From: Symbiodinium natans
Taxonomy: Eukaryota; Sar; Dinophyceae; Suessiales; Symbiodiniaceae
Reading direction: 5' to 3'
Length of the DNA: 20,118 nucleotides
Assembly: GCA_905221605.1 (NCBI GenBank)
Contig: CAJNDS010000546.1
Coordinates: forward strand, 562,706 to 582,823
A program made the translations under genes and the position numbers. This document shows, in pieces, positions 1-6,904 of this stretch (position 1 is its first letter; each line of letters opens with the position of its first letter). The notes beneath the pieces were generated by a model. It made no database searches. It was not told the DNA's origin and worked only from the letters and a program-made list of their open reading frames with translations.

Positions 1-94
1 CCCGTTGTAACAGAACTCTAAACCCAGATCCTACACCCAACATCTTATGAAACCCTAAAGGGCTTAAGGTTCAGGGCCTGAAGGGTTTCAGGGA

Positions 95-268
95 CCCTAA
101 ACCCTAAACCCCAAACCCCAAACCCCAAACACCAAACACTAAACACCAAACCCCAAACCCCAAACCCCAAACCCCGAACCCTAAACCCTAAACCCTAAAC
201 CCTCAAACCCCAAACCCCAAACCCCAAACCCCAAACCCCAAACCCTAAACCCTAAACCCCAAACCCCA
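95..268 (-). repeat. CCCTAAA-type heptamer array, rich in CCCCAAA variants
   Basis: The C-strand heptamer is on the top strand, so TTTAGGG reads on the minus strand. Two sub-blocks (about 105-175 and 205-245) consist mostly of CCCCAAA rather than CCCTAAA, showing local spread of one variant. The array is interstitial and degenerate, and unique sequence lies on its left, so it is not a chromosome end. Confidence 0.95.
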
Positions 269-516
269 CCCTTTCAGGGATTGAGGGCATCAAAAACCTC
301 TTCCACCTAACCGTCAAGCCCCCGACCAGGGCTCAAGATGAATCAATCCTCAGACTCGAAAAGCCGACACCCGAAATTCTAAACCCTGTGTGGATTTGGG
401 GTTTAGGGTTTAGGGTTTGGGGCTTAGGGTTTAGGGTTTACCTGATCCTTCAAGCTCAGGTGCGTACAGTCTCTCCAGAAGTTGCTCCTTGTCCTGCGAC
501 AGGGTTTAGGGTTTAG
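256..516 (+). CDS. Exon-like open frame, partial, unknown product
   Basis: The frame stays open for 86 codons from just after an in-frame TAA to TAG at 514. It has no convincing start codon, so it would be an internal or 3' exon. A possible 3' splice site (pyrimidine-rich, ending TTTCAG at 277) precedes residues IEGIKNLFHLTVKPP. The non-repeat part runs to about 390. After that the frame passes through four G-strand heptamers, translated as GLGFRV repeats, and re-emerges in unique sequence (LILQAQVRTVSPEVAP). A donor-like GTGTGG at 388 could end the exon earlier. The minus strand of 442-493 is also open, flanked by CAG and GTAAAC, so the strand is not settled there. No family was recognised; chance openness is a real alternative. 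Confidence 0.3.
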   Translation, partial: TPNPTLSGIEGIKNLFHLTVKPPTRAQDESILRLEKPTPEILNPVWIWGLGFRVWGLGFRVYLILQAQVRTVSPEVAPCPATGFRV

Positions 517-534
517 GTTTAGGGTTTAGGGTTT
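398..534 (+). repeat. TTTAGGG heptamers in two blocks (398-440, 501-534)
   Basis: Near-perfect G-strand heptamers on the top strand, split by a 60-bp unique island at 441-500. The orientation is opposite to the preceding block. Confidence 0.9.
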
Positions 535-585
535 TCTTCTGTGGATTTCAGGGTTCAGGGCGTCCAAGGGCTTATTTTATTTTAT

Positions 586-604
<19 letters not shown>

Positions 605-617
<13 letters not shown>

Positions 618-621
618 GGGG
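605..621 (+). repeat. G17 homopolymer
   Basis: An uninterrupted run of 17 G follows a T-rich stretch (570-604). It is a likely site of length error and of quadruplex formation. Confidence 0.95.
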
Positions 622-769
622 TAACTCCTGGGAGGACCCTGAAAGTTCAAGGTTCGGGGGGTTGGGCTTTTGGCGTCGACTTGAAGGTTCTGGGTACTTG
701 AGAACACCCATTCTCACTGCACTTGTAAGCCCAGTACGTCCTCTAAGCAGGTTATCAGTAGACGTTCCC

Positions 770-866
770 TAAGGGTCCATGTACCTCATCATTATACACT
801 CGGGCCCCAAAGTCCTTATGTAGGAAGTGCTTTAAGGCCCAAGTATTCCCTATTTAGGTACTAGGG
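770..866 (+). repeat. Dispersed foldback element, copy 1
   Basis: The left end (AGGGTCCATGTACCTCAT) and right end (ATTCCCTATTTAGGTAC) both recur, inverted, at 4341-4400. The middle differs: this copy has about 45 extra bases. Two shared ends with a variable interior is the layout of small non-autonomous elements. Confidence 0.5.
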
Positions 867-877
867 TTATACTTGGG
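838..877. repeat. Hairpin with 14-15-nt arms
   Basis: CCCAAGTATTCCCT at 838-851 pairs with AGGGTTATACTTGGG at 863-877 (two differences). Its right arm resembles the right arm of the element at 1024-1131 (core TATACTTGGG), suggesting one family. Confidence 0.6.
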
Positions 878-967
878 GTTCTAAGTACCCATGAATCTCC
901 AAGCAGGGTGCTGCGGCGTTCGGGGGTGAGGCGCCAAACTTTAGGACCTACTTGGTTCAGGAGGTTC

Positions 968-1020
968 AGGGTTTAGGGTTAAGGGTTTAGGATTTAGGGT
1001 TTACGGTTTAGGGTTTAGGG
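968..1020 (+). repeat. Degenerate TTTAGGG array
   Basis: About seven G-strand heptamers with variants such as TTACGG and GATTTAG. Confidence 0.85.
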
Positions 1021-1023
1021 GTG

Positions 1024-1131
1024 CTTAACAACCCAGGTATAACTGTACCTATAACCCACTTAAAGAAGCCCTTTAAGTGCCCGAATATGGTTAACATGGG
1101 TTGTAAAGACAGCTATACTTGGGTTATTAAG
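1024..1131. mobile_element. 108-bp MITE-like foldback element
   Basis: Terminal inverted repeats of 18 nt (1024-1041 against 1114-1131) differ at about three positions. Pairing resumes inside, where CACTTAAAG and CTTTAAGTG flank a five-base loop and AACTGT..TAACCCA faces TGGGTTGT..ACAGCT. Most of the element can therefore fold on itself. There is no coding capacity. Flanking TG dinucleotides could be a trivial target duplication. An alternative is a structured non-coding RNA. Confidence 0.55.
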
Positions 1132-1200
1132 TGAACCTCCAGGTGGACTTCTGAACCCACAACCCAACGCCCCATAGACCCAACACCCCAACCTCTAAAA

Positions 1201-1330
1201 CCCTAAACCCTAAACCCTAAACCCTAAACCCTAAACCCTAAACCCTAAACCCTAAACCCTAAACCCTAAACCCTAGACCCTAGACCCTAAACCCTAAACC
1301 CTAAACCCTAAACCCTAAACCCTAAACCCT
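1201..1330 (-). repeat. CCCTAAA array, about 18 copies
   Basis: Nearly perfect C-strand heptamers. Two adjacent copies carry CCCTAGA, a local variant. Confidence 0.97.
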
Positions 1331-1404
1331 TCCCCCTATGAACCCAAACCCTTCAAAGCCCATAGAAGACCTGGAGTCGAAGTCTAAGCACCCCAAACCC
1401 TCTT

Positions 1405-1494
1405 CCCTGAACCCTAAACCCTAAACCCTAAACCCTAAACCCTAAACCCTAAACCCTAAACCCTAAACCCTAAACCCTAAACCCTAAACCCTAA
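1405..1494 (-). repeat. CCCTAAA array, about 13 copies
   Basis: Nearly perfect C-strand heptamers ending directly at the TATAAATA motif of the next island. Confidence 0.97.
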
Positions 1495-1498
1495 CCTG

Positions 1499-1507
1499 TA
1501 TAAATAG
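1499..1507 (+). promoter_or_regulatory. TATA-box-like motif TATAAATAG
   Basis: A textbook TATA consensus lies at the boundary between a heptamer array and a unique island, 26 bp before the first ATG of that island. The spacing is too short for a normal 5' leader, so it could be coincidence. Confidence 0.2.
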
Positions 1508-1532
1508 AAGTTGTATAGCTTCACCAAGCACA

Positions 1533-1634
1533 ATGGTGCCTTCCAAACAAAAGCCAACAGCAGTGATGTTTGGCCATATTGCTCCTCTACAAACTCCCAA
1601 TCTAGGGCCAAAGCAAACGGTCGCAAACCCGTGA
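1533..1634 (+). CDS. Small ORF, 33 aa, unknown
   Basis: ATG at 1533 in a purine-3 context (CACAATGG) opens a frame of 33 codons to TGA at 1632. It begins MVPSKQKPTAVMFGH and is proline/lysine-rich. Another plus frame (1511-1714) and a minus frame (1477-1698) are also open here, so this is a guess about which frame is real, if any. It could be a first exon for the model at 1762-2155, but no single donor gives a clean phase. Confidence 0.2.
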   Translation: MVPSKQKPTAVMFGHIAPLQTPNLGPKQTVANP

Positions 1635-1761
1635 TCCAGCGCCAAAACATAGGGATAGTTCTTAGTTCGTCGGCCTCGGGAAACCACCCAAATGGCAAAT
1701 TTTGTGATTTTTGACCACTTTGTGTTAAACCCTAGACCCTAAACCCTAAACCTTTGGGCAG

Positions 1762-2155
1762 GCTGAACATCACGCCGGAGCCCCCTCCTGGCAGCATATG
1801 GTCCTGGAGGCCCGTGGCAGTTTTTTTGTAAGCAAGGTCGGGTTGGTTTAGGGTTTTGGGGTAGGGTTTAGGGTGGTTGGGTAGTTTCCTCCCATAATTC
1901 TGCAGGTTTTTTTGTGCTTAGACGTTATGCAGCCCCTTCTTTCATGTCTGGATCTAGAAGCCTGCTACCTGAGCACCATGTTCTTTAGGGCTTTTAGTGG
2001 GGTTTAGGGTTTAGGGTTTGGGCTTTAGGGTTGAGGGTTTAGGGTTTCGGGTTCAGGGTTAGGGAGTCAAGCTTGAACTCCTTGAGGATGTACCCCAGGA
2101 GGTGCCTTCATTGTACTCCAAGTATGGCCCTTGTGTTCCTTTAGAGGATCCTTGA
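1762..2155 (+). CDS. Three-exon gene model, unknown product, 5' incomplete
   Basis: Exons proposed at 1762-1827, 1906-2001 and 2063-2155 give 84 codons and a TGA stop. Exon 1 (AEHHAGAPSWQHMVLEARG) follows a GGGCAG acceptor and ends at a standard donor GTAAGC. Intron 1 (78 nt) contains TTTAGGG heptamers and ends in a good TTCTGCAG acceptor. Exon 2 (VFLCLDVMQPLLSCLDL) keeps phase 0. Intron 2 (61 nt) is entirely degenerate heptamer, from GTTTAG to GGTTAG, again phase 0. Exon 3 begins GVKLELLEDVPQEVPSLYSK. Open frame plus conventional borders plus conserved phase in three pieces is better than chance for intron 1. Intron 2 has few constraints, because every heptamer offers GT and AG. No homologue was recognised and no start exon is assigned. 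Confidence 0.35.
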
Positions 2156-2213
2156 AAACAGGGTAGAAACAGGTATCAAACCACGCAGGCCCCTGGCATG
2201 ATGAGGGGACCTC

Positions 2214-2334
2214 GAAACCCGAAACCCGAAACCCGAAACCCTAAACCCTAAACCCTAAACCCTAAACCCTAAACCCTAAACCCTAAACCCTAAACCCTGA
2301 ACCCTGAACCCTAAACCCTAAACCCTAAATCCCT
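2214..2334 (-). repeat. CCCTAAA array with a CCCGAAA start
   Basis: The first four units are CCCGAAA, the rest CCCTAAA with two CCCTGAA. This is another case of one variant spread over neighbouring units. Confidence 0.95.
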
Positions 2335-2363
2335 AGATCCCTTGGAATTGTTGCTTTTTCATC

Positions 2364-2638
2364 ATGGGGGGGGAGCTCATCACAGAAGCGCCGCCTCAAC
2401 TCCCCAGCTCCCGGGCTTCTTGGTTAGGCCCCAAAGGTGGATCTTTAGGGTTTAGGGTTTGTGGGTTTTTTTCGGTTTGTTTGGGGTTTTTGGGGTTTTT
2501 GGGGTTTATCGGGTTTATAGGGTTTATAGGGATTATAGGGTTTATAGGGTCTGTAGGGTTTATAGGGTTGGATCAGAGTGGGTCGCTGCGCACGTTCCAG
2601 AAGTCATCGCCTTGTGGGGGTCATTCGCCCCAGCATAG
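2364..2638 (+). CDS. Two-exon model, unknown product, about 52 aa
   Basis: ATG at 2364 starts MGGELITEAPPQLPSS. Exon 1 is proposed to end at 2449, before GTTTAG. A 116-nt G-rich intron of degenerate heptamers and nonamers ends TTTATAG at 2565. Exon 2 (2566-2638, VGSEWVAAHVPEVIALWGS) joins in phase 2 and ends at TAG. Reading straight through the array instead gives a 96-codon frame with GFIGFIGF low complexity ending at 2654, which looks like translated repeat. The spliced model gives the more ordinary peptide. There is no independent support. Confidence 0.28.
2481..2572 (+). repeat. GGGTTTATA nonamer-like array
   Basis: Units shift from TTGGGGTTT to GGGTTTATA, a 9-bp period. It is a diverged offshoot of the heptamer. 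Confidence 0.85.
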
Positions 2639-2654
2639 TGTTGTGACACGATGA

Positions 2655-2724
2655 AGGGTTTAGGGTTTAGGTTTTTGGGTTTAGGGTTTAGGGTTTAGGT
2701 TTTAGGGTTTAGGGTTTGGGGTTG
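2655..2724 (+). repeat. TTTAGGG array
   Basis: Ten or so G-strand heptamers, slightly degenerate. Confidence 0.93.
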
Positions 2725-3118
2725 CAGCTTGGGGTTCGGCGGCTTAAGACCTAAACGGTGGCGCTCAAACCTTTACCCTGCGTGAAGAGGACAATGACAT
2801 GGGGCCCGAACCCTTAAACCCAAAACCGCTGGACCCTTAAGCAACCCTAGAAACCTCATTATAATCAACGACGATCTGCTTTTTAAGAACCCCCACCAGA
2901 AAAAAAAAAAAAAAAAAAAAAAACATGAAAACTCCTCATCCCTATATTGGCCTAAATAAGGGATTTTCCGGGTGGTTCTTAAGCTTTTAAGTCTTACGCA
3001 AGTAGTAGTAAACTCTCTTCCTTTACTAACAGTCCTTAATCGGGATTATAGTACCTCCCAATTATAATCTCTATTAAGGACTGTGAGTATTGGTGGGGAC
3101 CATCCCAACCCCCAAAGC
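2725..3118. other. Unique island with A24 tract and a hairpin
   Basis: No open frame stands out. It holds a run of 24 A at 2900-2923 and an inverted repeat at 3029-3084. The A run lacks an upstream gene or AATAAA signal. Confidence 0.5.
3029..3084. mobile_element. 56-bp foldback element
   Basis: Outer arms ACAGTCCTTAAT and ATTAAGGACTGT (3029-3040, 3073-3084) match perfectly. Pairing continues inward to 22-nt arms with three differences and a 12-nt loop. A related half-copy lies at 19913-19936 (CTCCTTAAT..GGGATT..GTACC), so the unit is dispersed. Confidence 0.6.
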
Positions 3119-3263
3119 TCTAAACCCTGAACCTTAAACCGGCCTTAAACCCTAAACCCTAAATCCTAAACCCCAAACCCCTAAACCCTAAACCCTAAAT
3201 CCTAAACCCTGAACCCTAAACCCTAAACCCTAGACCCTAAACCCTGAACCCTAAACCCTGAAC
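3119..3263 (-). repeat. CCCTAAA array, degenerate
   Basis: C-strand heptamers with CCCTGAA, CCTAAAT and CCCTAGA variants. Confidence 0.93.
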
Positions 3264-3286
3264 ATCAGCTGGGTACGTTTTTGCAG

Positions 3287-3341
3287 GCAGCGGATGAAGC
3301 CGCGCCCGCCGGGCGTCAAGGCGCCGCGCGCGAAGAGGCAG
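3287..3341 (+). CDS. Possible short exon with a GC donor
   Basis: A T-rich acceptor (TTTTTGCAG, ending 3286) precedes a very GC-rich 55-nt segment, and GCAAGT follows at 3342. GC-AG introns are a minority class in many eukaryotes and are common in dinoflagellates. One frame reads AADEAAPAGRQGAAREEA. Composition clearly differs from the flanking arrays. No partner exon could be placed. Confidence 0.25.
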
Positions 3342-3361
3342 GCAAGTCTGTGCCTTCAGGG

Positions 3362-3600
3362 CTTTCGGGTTCAGGGTTTCGAGTTCAGGGTTTTGGGTTT
3401 TGGGTTTTGGGTATAGGGTTTCGGGTTTGGGGTTTAGGGTTTTGGGTTTTGGGTTTTAGGGTTTGGGGTGTGGGGGTTTGAGGTTTGGGGTTTGGGGCTT
3501 GGGGTCGTTCGGGGTTTCGTATTTCGTGGGGTTTAGGGTTTAGATTTTAAAGTTTAGAGTTTGGGGTTTAGGGTTTGGAGCTTAGGGTTCCGGGTCGAGG
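3362..3600 (+). repeat. Highly degenerate TTTAGGG array
   Basis: G-strand units with many TTTTGGG, TTCGGGT and TTTGGGG variants. The variants remove most stops, which is why the GFRV/GFWV open frame 3281-3481 exists. Confidence 0.9.
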
Positions 3601-3607
3601 GTCGACA

Positions 3608-3795
3608 GACTACTACCCTTGCAAGTGTGTATACATAGGCTAGGAATAGTCCCTATATACCCTGAACCCTAAACCCTAAACCCTAAACCCTAAATCCTAA
3701 ATCCTAAACCCTAAACCCTAAACCCCCACCCCGATGGGAGGACTACTACCTTTGCAAAGAATGTGTACATCGGCTAGAAATAGTCCCTATATACC
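3608..3795 (+). repeat. Direct duplication of a 56-bp unique motif (3608-3663, 3741-3795)
   Basis: Both copies run from GACTACTACC to CTATATACCCT with roughly 80 per cent identity, 133 bp apart, separated by a CCCTAAA array. Each has a small hairpin (GTATACATAGG against CCTATATAC). The unit looks duplicated together with its flanking array. Confidence 0.75.
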
Positions 3796-4088
3796 CTAAA
3801 CCTTAAACCCAAACCCAAAACCCTAAACCCTAAACCCTAAACCCTAAACCCCAACCCTTATCACCCTAGGGTCCGTCGACAGAGCTCCCTCCCTTTACTT
3901 CCTGAACGTGACGTATTAACCCTAGACCCTTAAACCCCTATAGGCTCTTTAACCCTAAACCCTAAACCCCTTGACCCGTAAGTCCTTAAATCCCCAAACC
4001 CTGAAGCCTCGAAACCCCTCAGATCCCCAAACCCTTAGCCCTAAACCCTAAACCCCAAACCCTAAACCCTAAACCCTAAACCCTAAAC
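3660..4088 (-). repeat. CCCTAAA arrays in four blocks
   Basis: Blocks at about 3660-3722, 3792-3857, 3950-3970 and 4035-4088 are C-strand heptamers. The islands between hold the duplicated motif and short sequence with no supported gene. GATGGGAGGAC occurs at both 3734 and 4098, extending the duplication pattern. Confidence 0.9.
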
Positions 4089-4193
4089 CTCCTCCTCGAT
4101 GGGAGGACAAGCGTCAGCCACTGGCTGCTGCACCGCTGGCAGGCCGAAAGCCTATCGGGGGCCGAACGTTTCTAAACCCGCCTAAAGCCCTAA

Positions 4194-4244
4194 GTTTAGG
4201 GTTTAGGGTTTAGGGTTTAGGGTTTAGGGTTTAGGGTTTAGGGT
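4194..4244 (+). repeat. TTTAGGG array abutting an inverted CCCTAA
   Basis: Seven perfect G-strand units directly follow CCCTAA, and a CCCTAAAA follows the array, so both borders are inversions. Confidence 0.95.
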
Positions 4245-4336
4245 AAAGCCCTAAAACCCCAAAGCTTATAAAGCCTGAAGCCTTAGACCCCTAAAACGTT
4301 TAGTGCTTCGTGTTCAAGGTGTATAGGGTGTATTGG

Positions 4337-4405
4337 CCTCAAGGGTCCTGGTACCTAAATAGGGAATGTAGAAATATAACAAATGAGGTACATGGACCTT
4401 CGAGG
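4337..4405 (-). mobile_element. Dispersed foldback element, copy 2
   Basis: Inverted arms 4337-4356 and 4386-4405 (core GGTCC..GTACCT) are about 80 per cent matched around a 29-nt loop. On the minus strand it shares both ends with 770-866, which has a longer interior. Confidence 0.6.
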
Positions 4406-4515
4406 AGGGTTAACGGCCCTAAAACAAAAAGGCGAAGAAACACAAACAAAACGGTGCACCAGAGAAGGCTCGAGGGCTCTGGAGCTGCACACAACGCCGG
4501 GCCAAAGGGGCCTAG

Positions 4516-4579
4516 AGGGTTCAGGGTTTAGGGTTTAGGGTTTAGGGTTTAGGGTTTAGGGTTTAGGGTTTAGGGTTTT
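4516..4579 (+). repeat. TTTAGGG array
   Basis: Nine nearly perfect G-strand heptamers. Confidence 0.96.
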
Positions 4580-4677
4580 GGACTAAAGCCCCAGAAGGCC
4601 ATGGTGGGCAAGCTGCGCCCGGCGCGCCGCCGGCGGGTGTCGCCCGCAGAGGAGCTCGGCTTGAGATGAGATCCTGT
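4580..4677. other. GC-rich unique island
   Basis: The centre (4605-4660) is strongly GC-rich, unlike its surroundings. ATG at 4601 opens only 22 codons (MVGKLRPARRRRVSP, ending TGA). It could be an exon fragment; no splice border is clear. Confidence 0.3.
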
Positions 4678-4868
4678 TAGGGTTTAGGGTTTAGGGTTTA
4701 GGGTCTAGGGTCTATAGGGTTTAGGGTTTAGGGTCTAGGGTCTAGGGTCTAGGGTCTAGGGTCTAGGGTCTAGGGTCTTGGGTCTTTAGGGTTTAGGGTC
4801 TATAGGGTTTTGGGTTTTGGGTATTGGGTTTGGGTCTATAGGGTTTTGGTTTTGGGTTTGTGGGTTAG
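4678..4868 (+). repeat. TTTAGGG array with a homogenised TCTAGGG block
   Basis: Units start as TTTAGGG, become TCTAGGG for about eight consecutive copies (about 4728-4783), then degrade to TTTTGGG and TATAGGG. Confidence 0.95.
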
Positions 4869-5018
4869 GGGACGTACTTATAGGATGAGGGGACTTCGTA
4901 GGTGGGGTTTTAATTCAGGAAACTAAACATAGAATGACGTATGCGCCCAATCATGGTCCTTAGAGCCCTATTTAAGATAGGAGTACTTGGAGGTTCATGG
5001 TTCGTGGAAGCCCTAAAC

Positions 5019-5118
5019 NNNNNNNNNNNNNNNNNNNNNNNNNNNNNNNNNNNNNNNNNNNNNNNNNNNNNNNNNNNNNNNNNNNNNNNNNNNNNNNNNN
5101 NNNNNNNNNNNNNNNNNN
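5019..5118. other. Scaffold gap of exactly 100 N
   Basis: The fixed size indicates a gap of unknown true length. It is bounded by CCCTAAAC on the left and a microsatellite on the right, so collapse of repeats is the likely cause. Confidence 0.99.
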
Positions 5119-5194
5119 CTTTCTCTCTTTCTCTCTTTCTCTCTTTCTCTCTTTCTCTTTTTCTCTCTTTGTTTCTTTCTCTCTTTCTCTCTTT
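5119..5194 (+). repeat. CTTTCTCT microsatellite (8-bp period)
   Basis: A pure pyrimidine strand except near its end (TTTGTTT). Such mirror-symmetric tracts can form triplex DNA and stall sequencing. Confidence 0.95.
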
Positions 5195-5517
5195 ATTGTA
5201 GGGTTTTCGGAATTTTGGAATCTTTATGGGCCCGAATTCCTATGTGGGGATTTCCCAAAATAGGGGTACCCCTTTATACCCCAAATAGAATAGAATCCCC
5301 TGAAAGCAGCCACTTATGCGCATGATTCCCACATGGTGGTGGACGTATTCGTGATCTGGAATCTGGAACGGGAATGAGCTAGTCGGCTCACATGGCATAG
5401 TTCTCGACCCAAATGTTTAGTCGTGGCGCGAGAAGCAGCAAGGACGCCCCCATGTGGCAAAAGGGGAGTGGGATTTATCTACCCCAAAACCCTAAGCCCT
5501 AGACCCTAAACCCCAAC
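5195..5517. other. Unique island, no gene recognised
   Basis: It contains the 10-bp palindrome GGGGTACCCC near 5265 and CCCCTTTATAC, the latter shared with 19898-19908. A short CCCTAAA-like stretch lies at 5485-5512. No convincing open frame was seen. Confidence 0.5.
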
Positions 5518-5637
5518 GTGACCCGGGAGATCAAGAAGCTAGCTACTCTCCAAGGGGAGGACCGGACTGGCAGCCTTACCCTGGTGTCGACAACGAGGGC
5601 GATTGCCTACTCCTGGCCAGAGAAGTTCGGACCCTGA
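5518..5637 (+). CDS. Exon-like open frame, about 39 codons, unknown
   Basis: The frame is open from the upstream heptamers through GTG at 5518 to TGA at 5635. It reads VTREIKKLATLQGEDRTGS, with mixed charged and hydrophobic residues. No ATG is present, so it would be a terminal exon or a fragment. No acceptor is obvious. Length alone does not exclude chance. Confidence 0.28.
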   Translation: MTREIKKLATLQGEDRTGSLTLVSTTRAIAYSWPEKFGP

Positions 5638-5845
5638 AGCCCTGCAACCCTCACACCCTGACAGTCTAAACCCGAAAAGTCTCAAAACAAAAAAACAACG
5701 ACCCTCAAACCCTAAAAACCGAAAGGACGTTTTGCAAGCTCTAAACGGGGACCCCTTACAGTCCCTGTGTACACCCTAGAAATCCCAAGAACCCATGCTT
5801 CAGAACCCTAAAAAACCCTTAAGGGAATTCTGCAACCCCAAACTC

Positions 5846-5965
5846 TAAACCCTACACCCTAAAACCCTAAACCCTAAACCCTAAACCCTAAACCCTAAAC
5901 CCTAAACCCTAAACCCTAAACCCTAAACCCTAAACCCTAAACCCTAAACCCTAAACCCTAAACCC
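5846..5965 (-). repeat. CCCTAAA array, about 17 copies
   Basis: One of the most perfect C-strand arrays in the window. Confidence 0.97.
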
Positions 5966-6078
5966 ACCCTAAAACCCTAGAAAGGACTTCTGCAAGCTCT
6001 TCTGAGCCTCCCGGGCGCTGAACAGTTTGGTCGGCGCTTGCAACGAAGTGGGGCCCTAGCCGAAGCCGCGAAAGGTTC

Positions 6079-6695
6079 TTTAGGGGTTTAGGGGTTCAGG
6101 GTTTAGGGTTTAGGGTTCAGGGTGGTAGGGTTGAGGGTGTTAGGGTTTCGGGTTGAGGGTCAATAGGTTTCCTAAACCCTTAACCCGAAATTCGAGAAAG
6201 ATGATTTAGGGTAACCAAGAACACTAAAGTTTAGGGGGCTTAGGAGCCCCAAGCACGAAACCCGAACCGGATTTGGGGTACACCCTAAACCCTAAACCCT
6301 AAACCCTAAACCCTAAACCTTAAACCCTAAACGACCTTGAAAGGTTAACAGGATAGGTCCCCTATGTCCTGTTTTGTTGCCGGGGAGCTGGGGGGGGGGG
6401 GGGGTCGGCTACCTTGATGCTTAAGGTTGGGGGCGGGGGGGGTTTAGGGGTTTAGGGTTTTGGGTTTAGGGGGTTTAGGGTTTAGGGTTTAGGGTTTAGG
6501 GTTTAGGGTTAGGTTTAGGGCGTTTAGCGGCTTAGGGCTCAAGAAGTTTGAGACCTTGCTCCCCTATGTCCTCCGCGCCCCTAGAACCTTAGCCATAAGC
6601 AATATACTTATAAACCCTTAAACCCTAAACCTAAACCCTAAACCCTAAACCCTAAACCCTAAACCCTAAGCCTAAGCCCTAAGCCCTAAGCCTAA
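6079..6695. repeat. Four heptamer blocks of alternating orientation
   Basis: G-strand at 6079-6168, C-strand at 6283-6331, G-strand at 6438-6530, C-strand at 6617-6695. A G15 run lies at 6390-6404. The islands between are 90-120 bp with no supported gene. Confidence 0.9.
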
Positions 6696-6787
6696 CCTAG
6701 AGTGGGAAGCGCAACTTCGACAATCGGCCCAGAGCCAGGGAACCCTGAATTCAGTTTCCACTCTACCCCCCCTCTATATACACGAGT

Positions 6788-6904
6788 TTAGAGGTTTAGG
6801 GTTAGGGTTTAGGGTTTAGGGTTTTAGGTTTAGGGTTTAGGGTTTAGGGTTTAGGGGTACTACCCGCCTAGGATCCCCCCAGGGTTTAGGGTTTAGGGTT
6901 TAGG
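6788..6904 (+). repeat. TTTAGGG array interrupted by a duplicated 31-mer
   Basis: G-strand heptamers. The unique 31-mer at 6851-6881 is repeated exactly at 6900-6930, giving a 49-bp period that equals seven heptamers. Confidence 0.95.

Larger units (their letters stand above)
622..966. other. Unique island holding short inverted repeats
   Basis: No gene is supported. The island carries a hairpin at 838-877 and a block (770-866) whose two ends reappear inverted at 4341-4400. A possible microexon with acceptor-like AAGCAG (about 899-904) and donor-like GTGAGG (about 924) is too short to call. Confidence 0.5.

Noticed and set aside
1-280. The left edge as a chromosome end
   Set aside because: The array is degenerate, starts after unique sequence, and similar arrays recur throughout, so it is interstitial.
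587-772. A 61-codon frame from 587
   Set aside because: It starts in a T-run and passes through the G17 homopolymer, whose length is unreliable.
2364-2654. A 96-codon frame read straight through the array
   Set aside because: The middle third is GFIGFIGF-type translation of diverged heptamers. I kept only the unique ends, as a spliced model.
2900-2923. A24 as the tail of a retroposed transcript
   Set aside because: There is no upstream gene-like sequence, no AATAAA and no flanking direct repeat.
3281-3481. A 66-codon plus frame
   Set aside because: Most of it is GFRV/GFWV translation of degenerate TTTAGGG; only the first 20 codons lie in unique DNA.
4941-5263. Two open frames across 4941-5263
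   Set aside because: They span the 100 N gap and a pyrimidine microsatellite; the openness is artificial.
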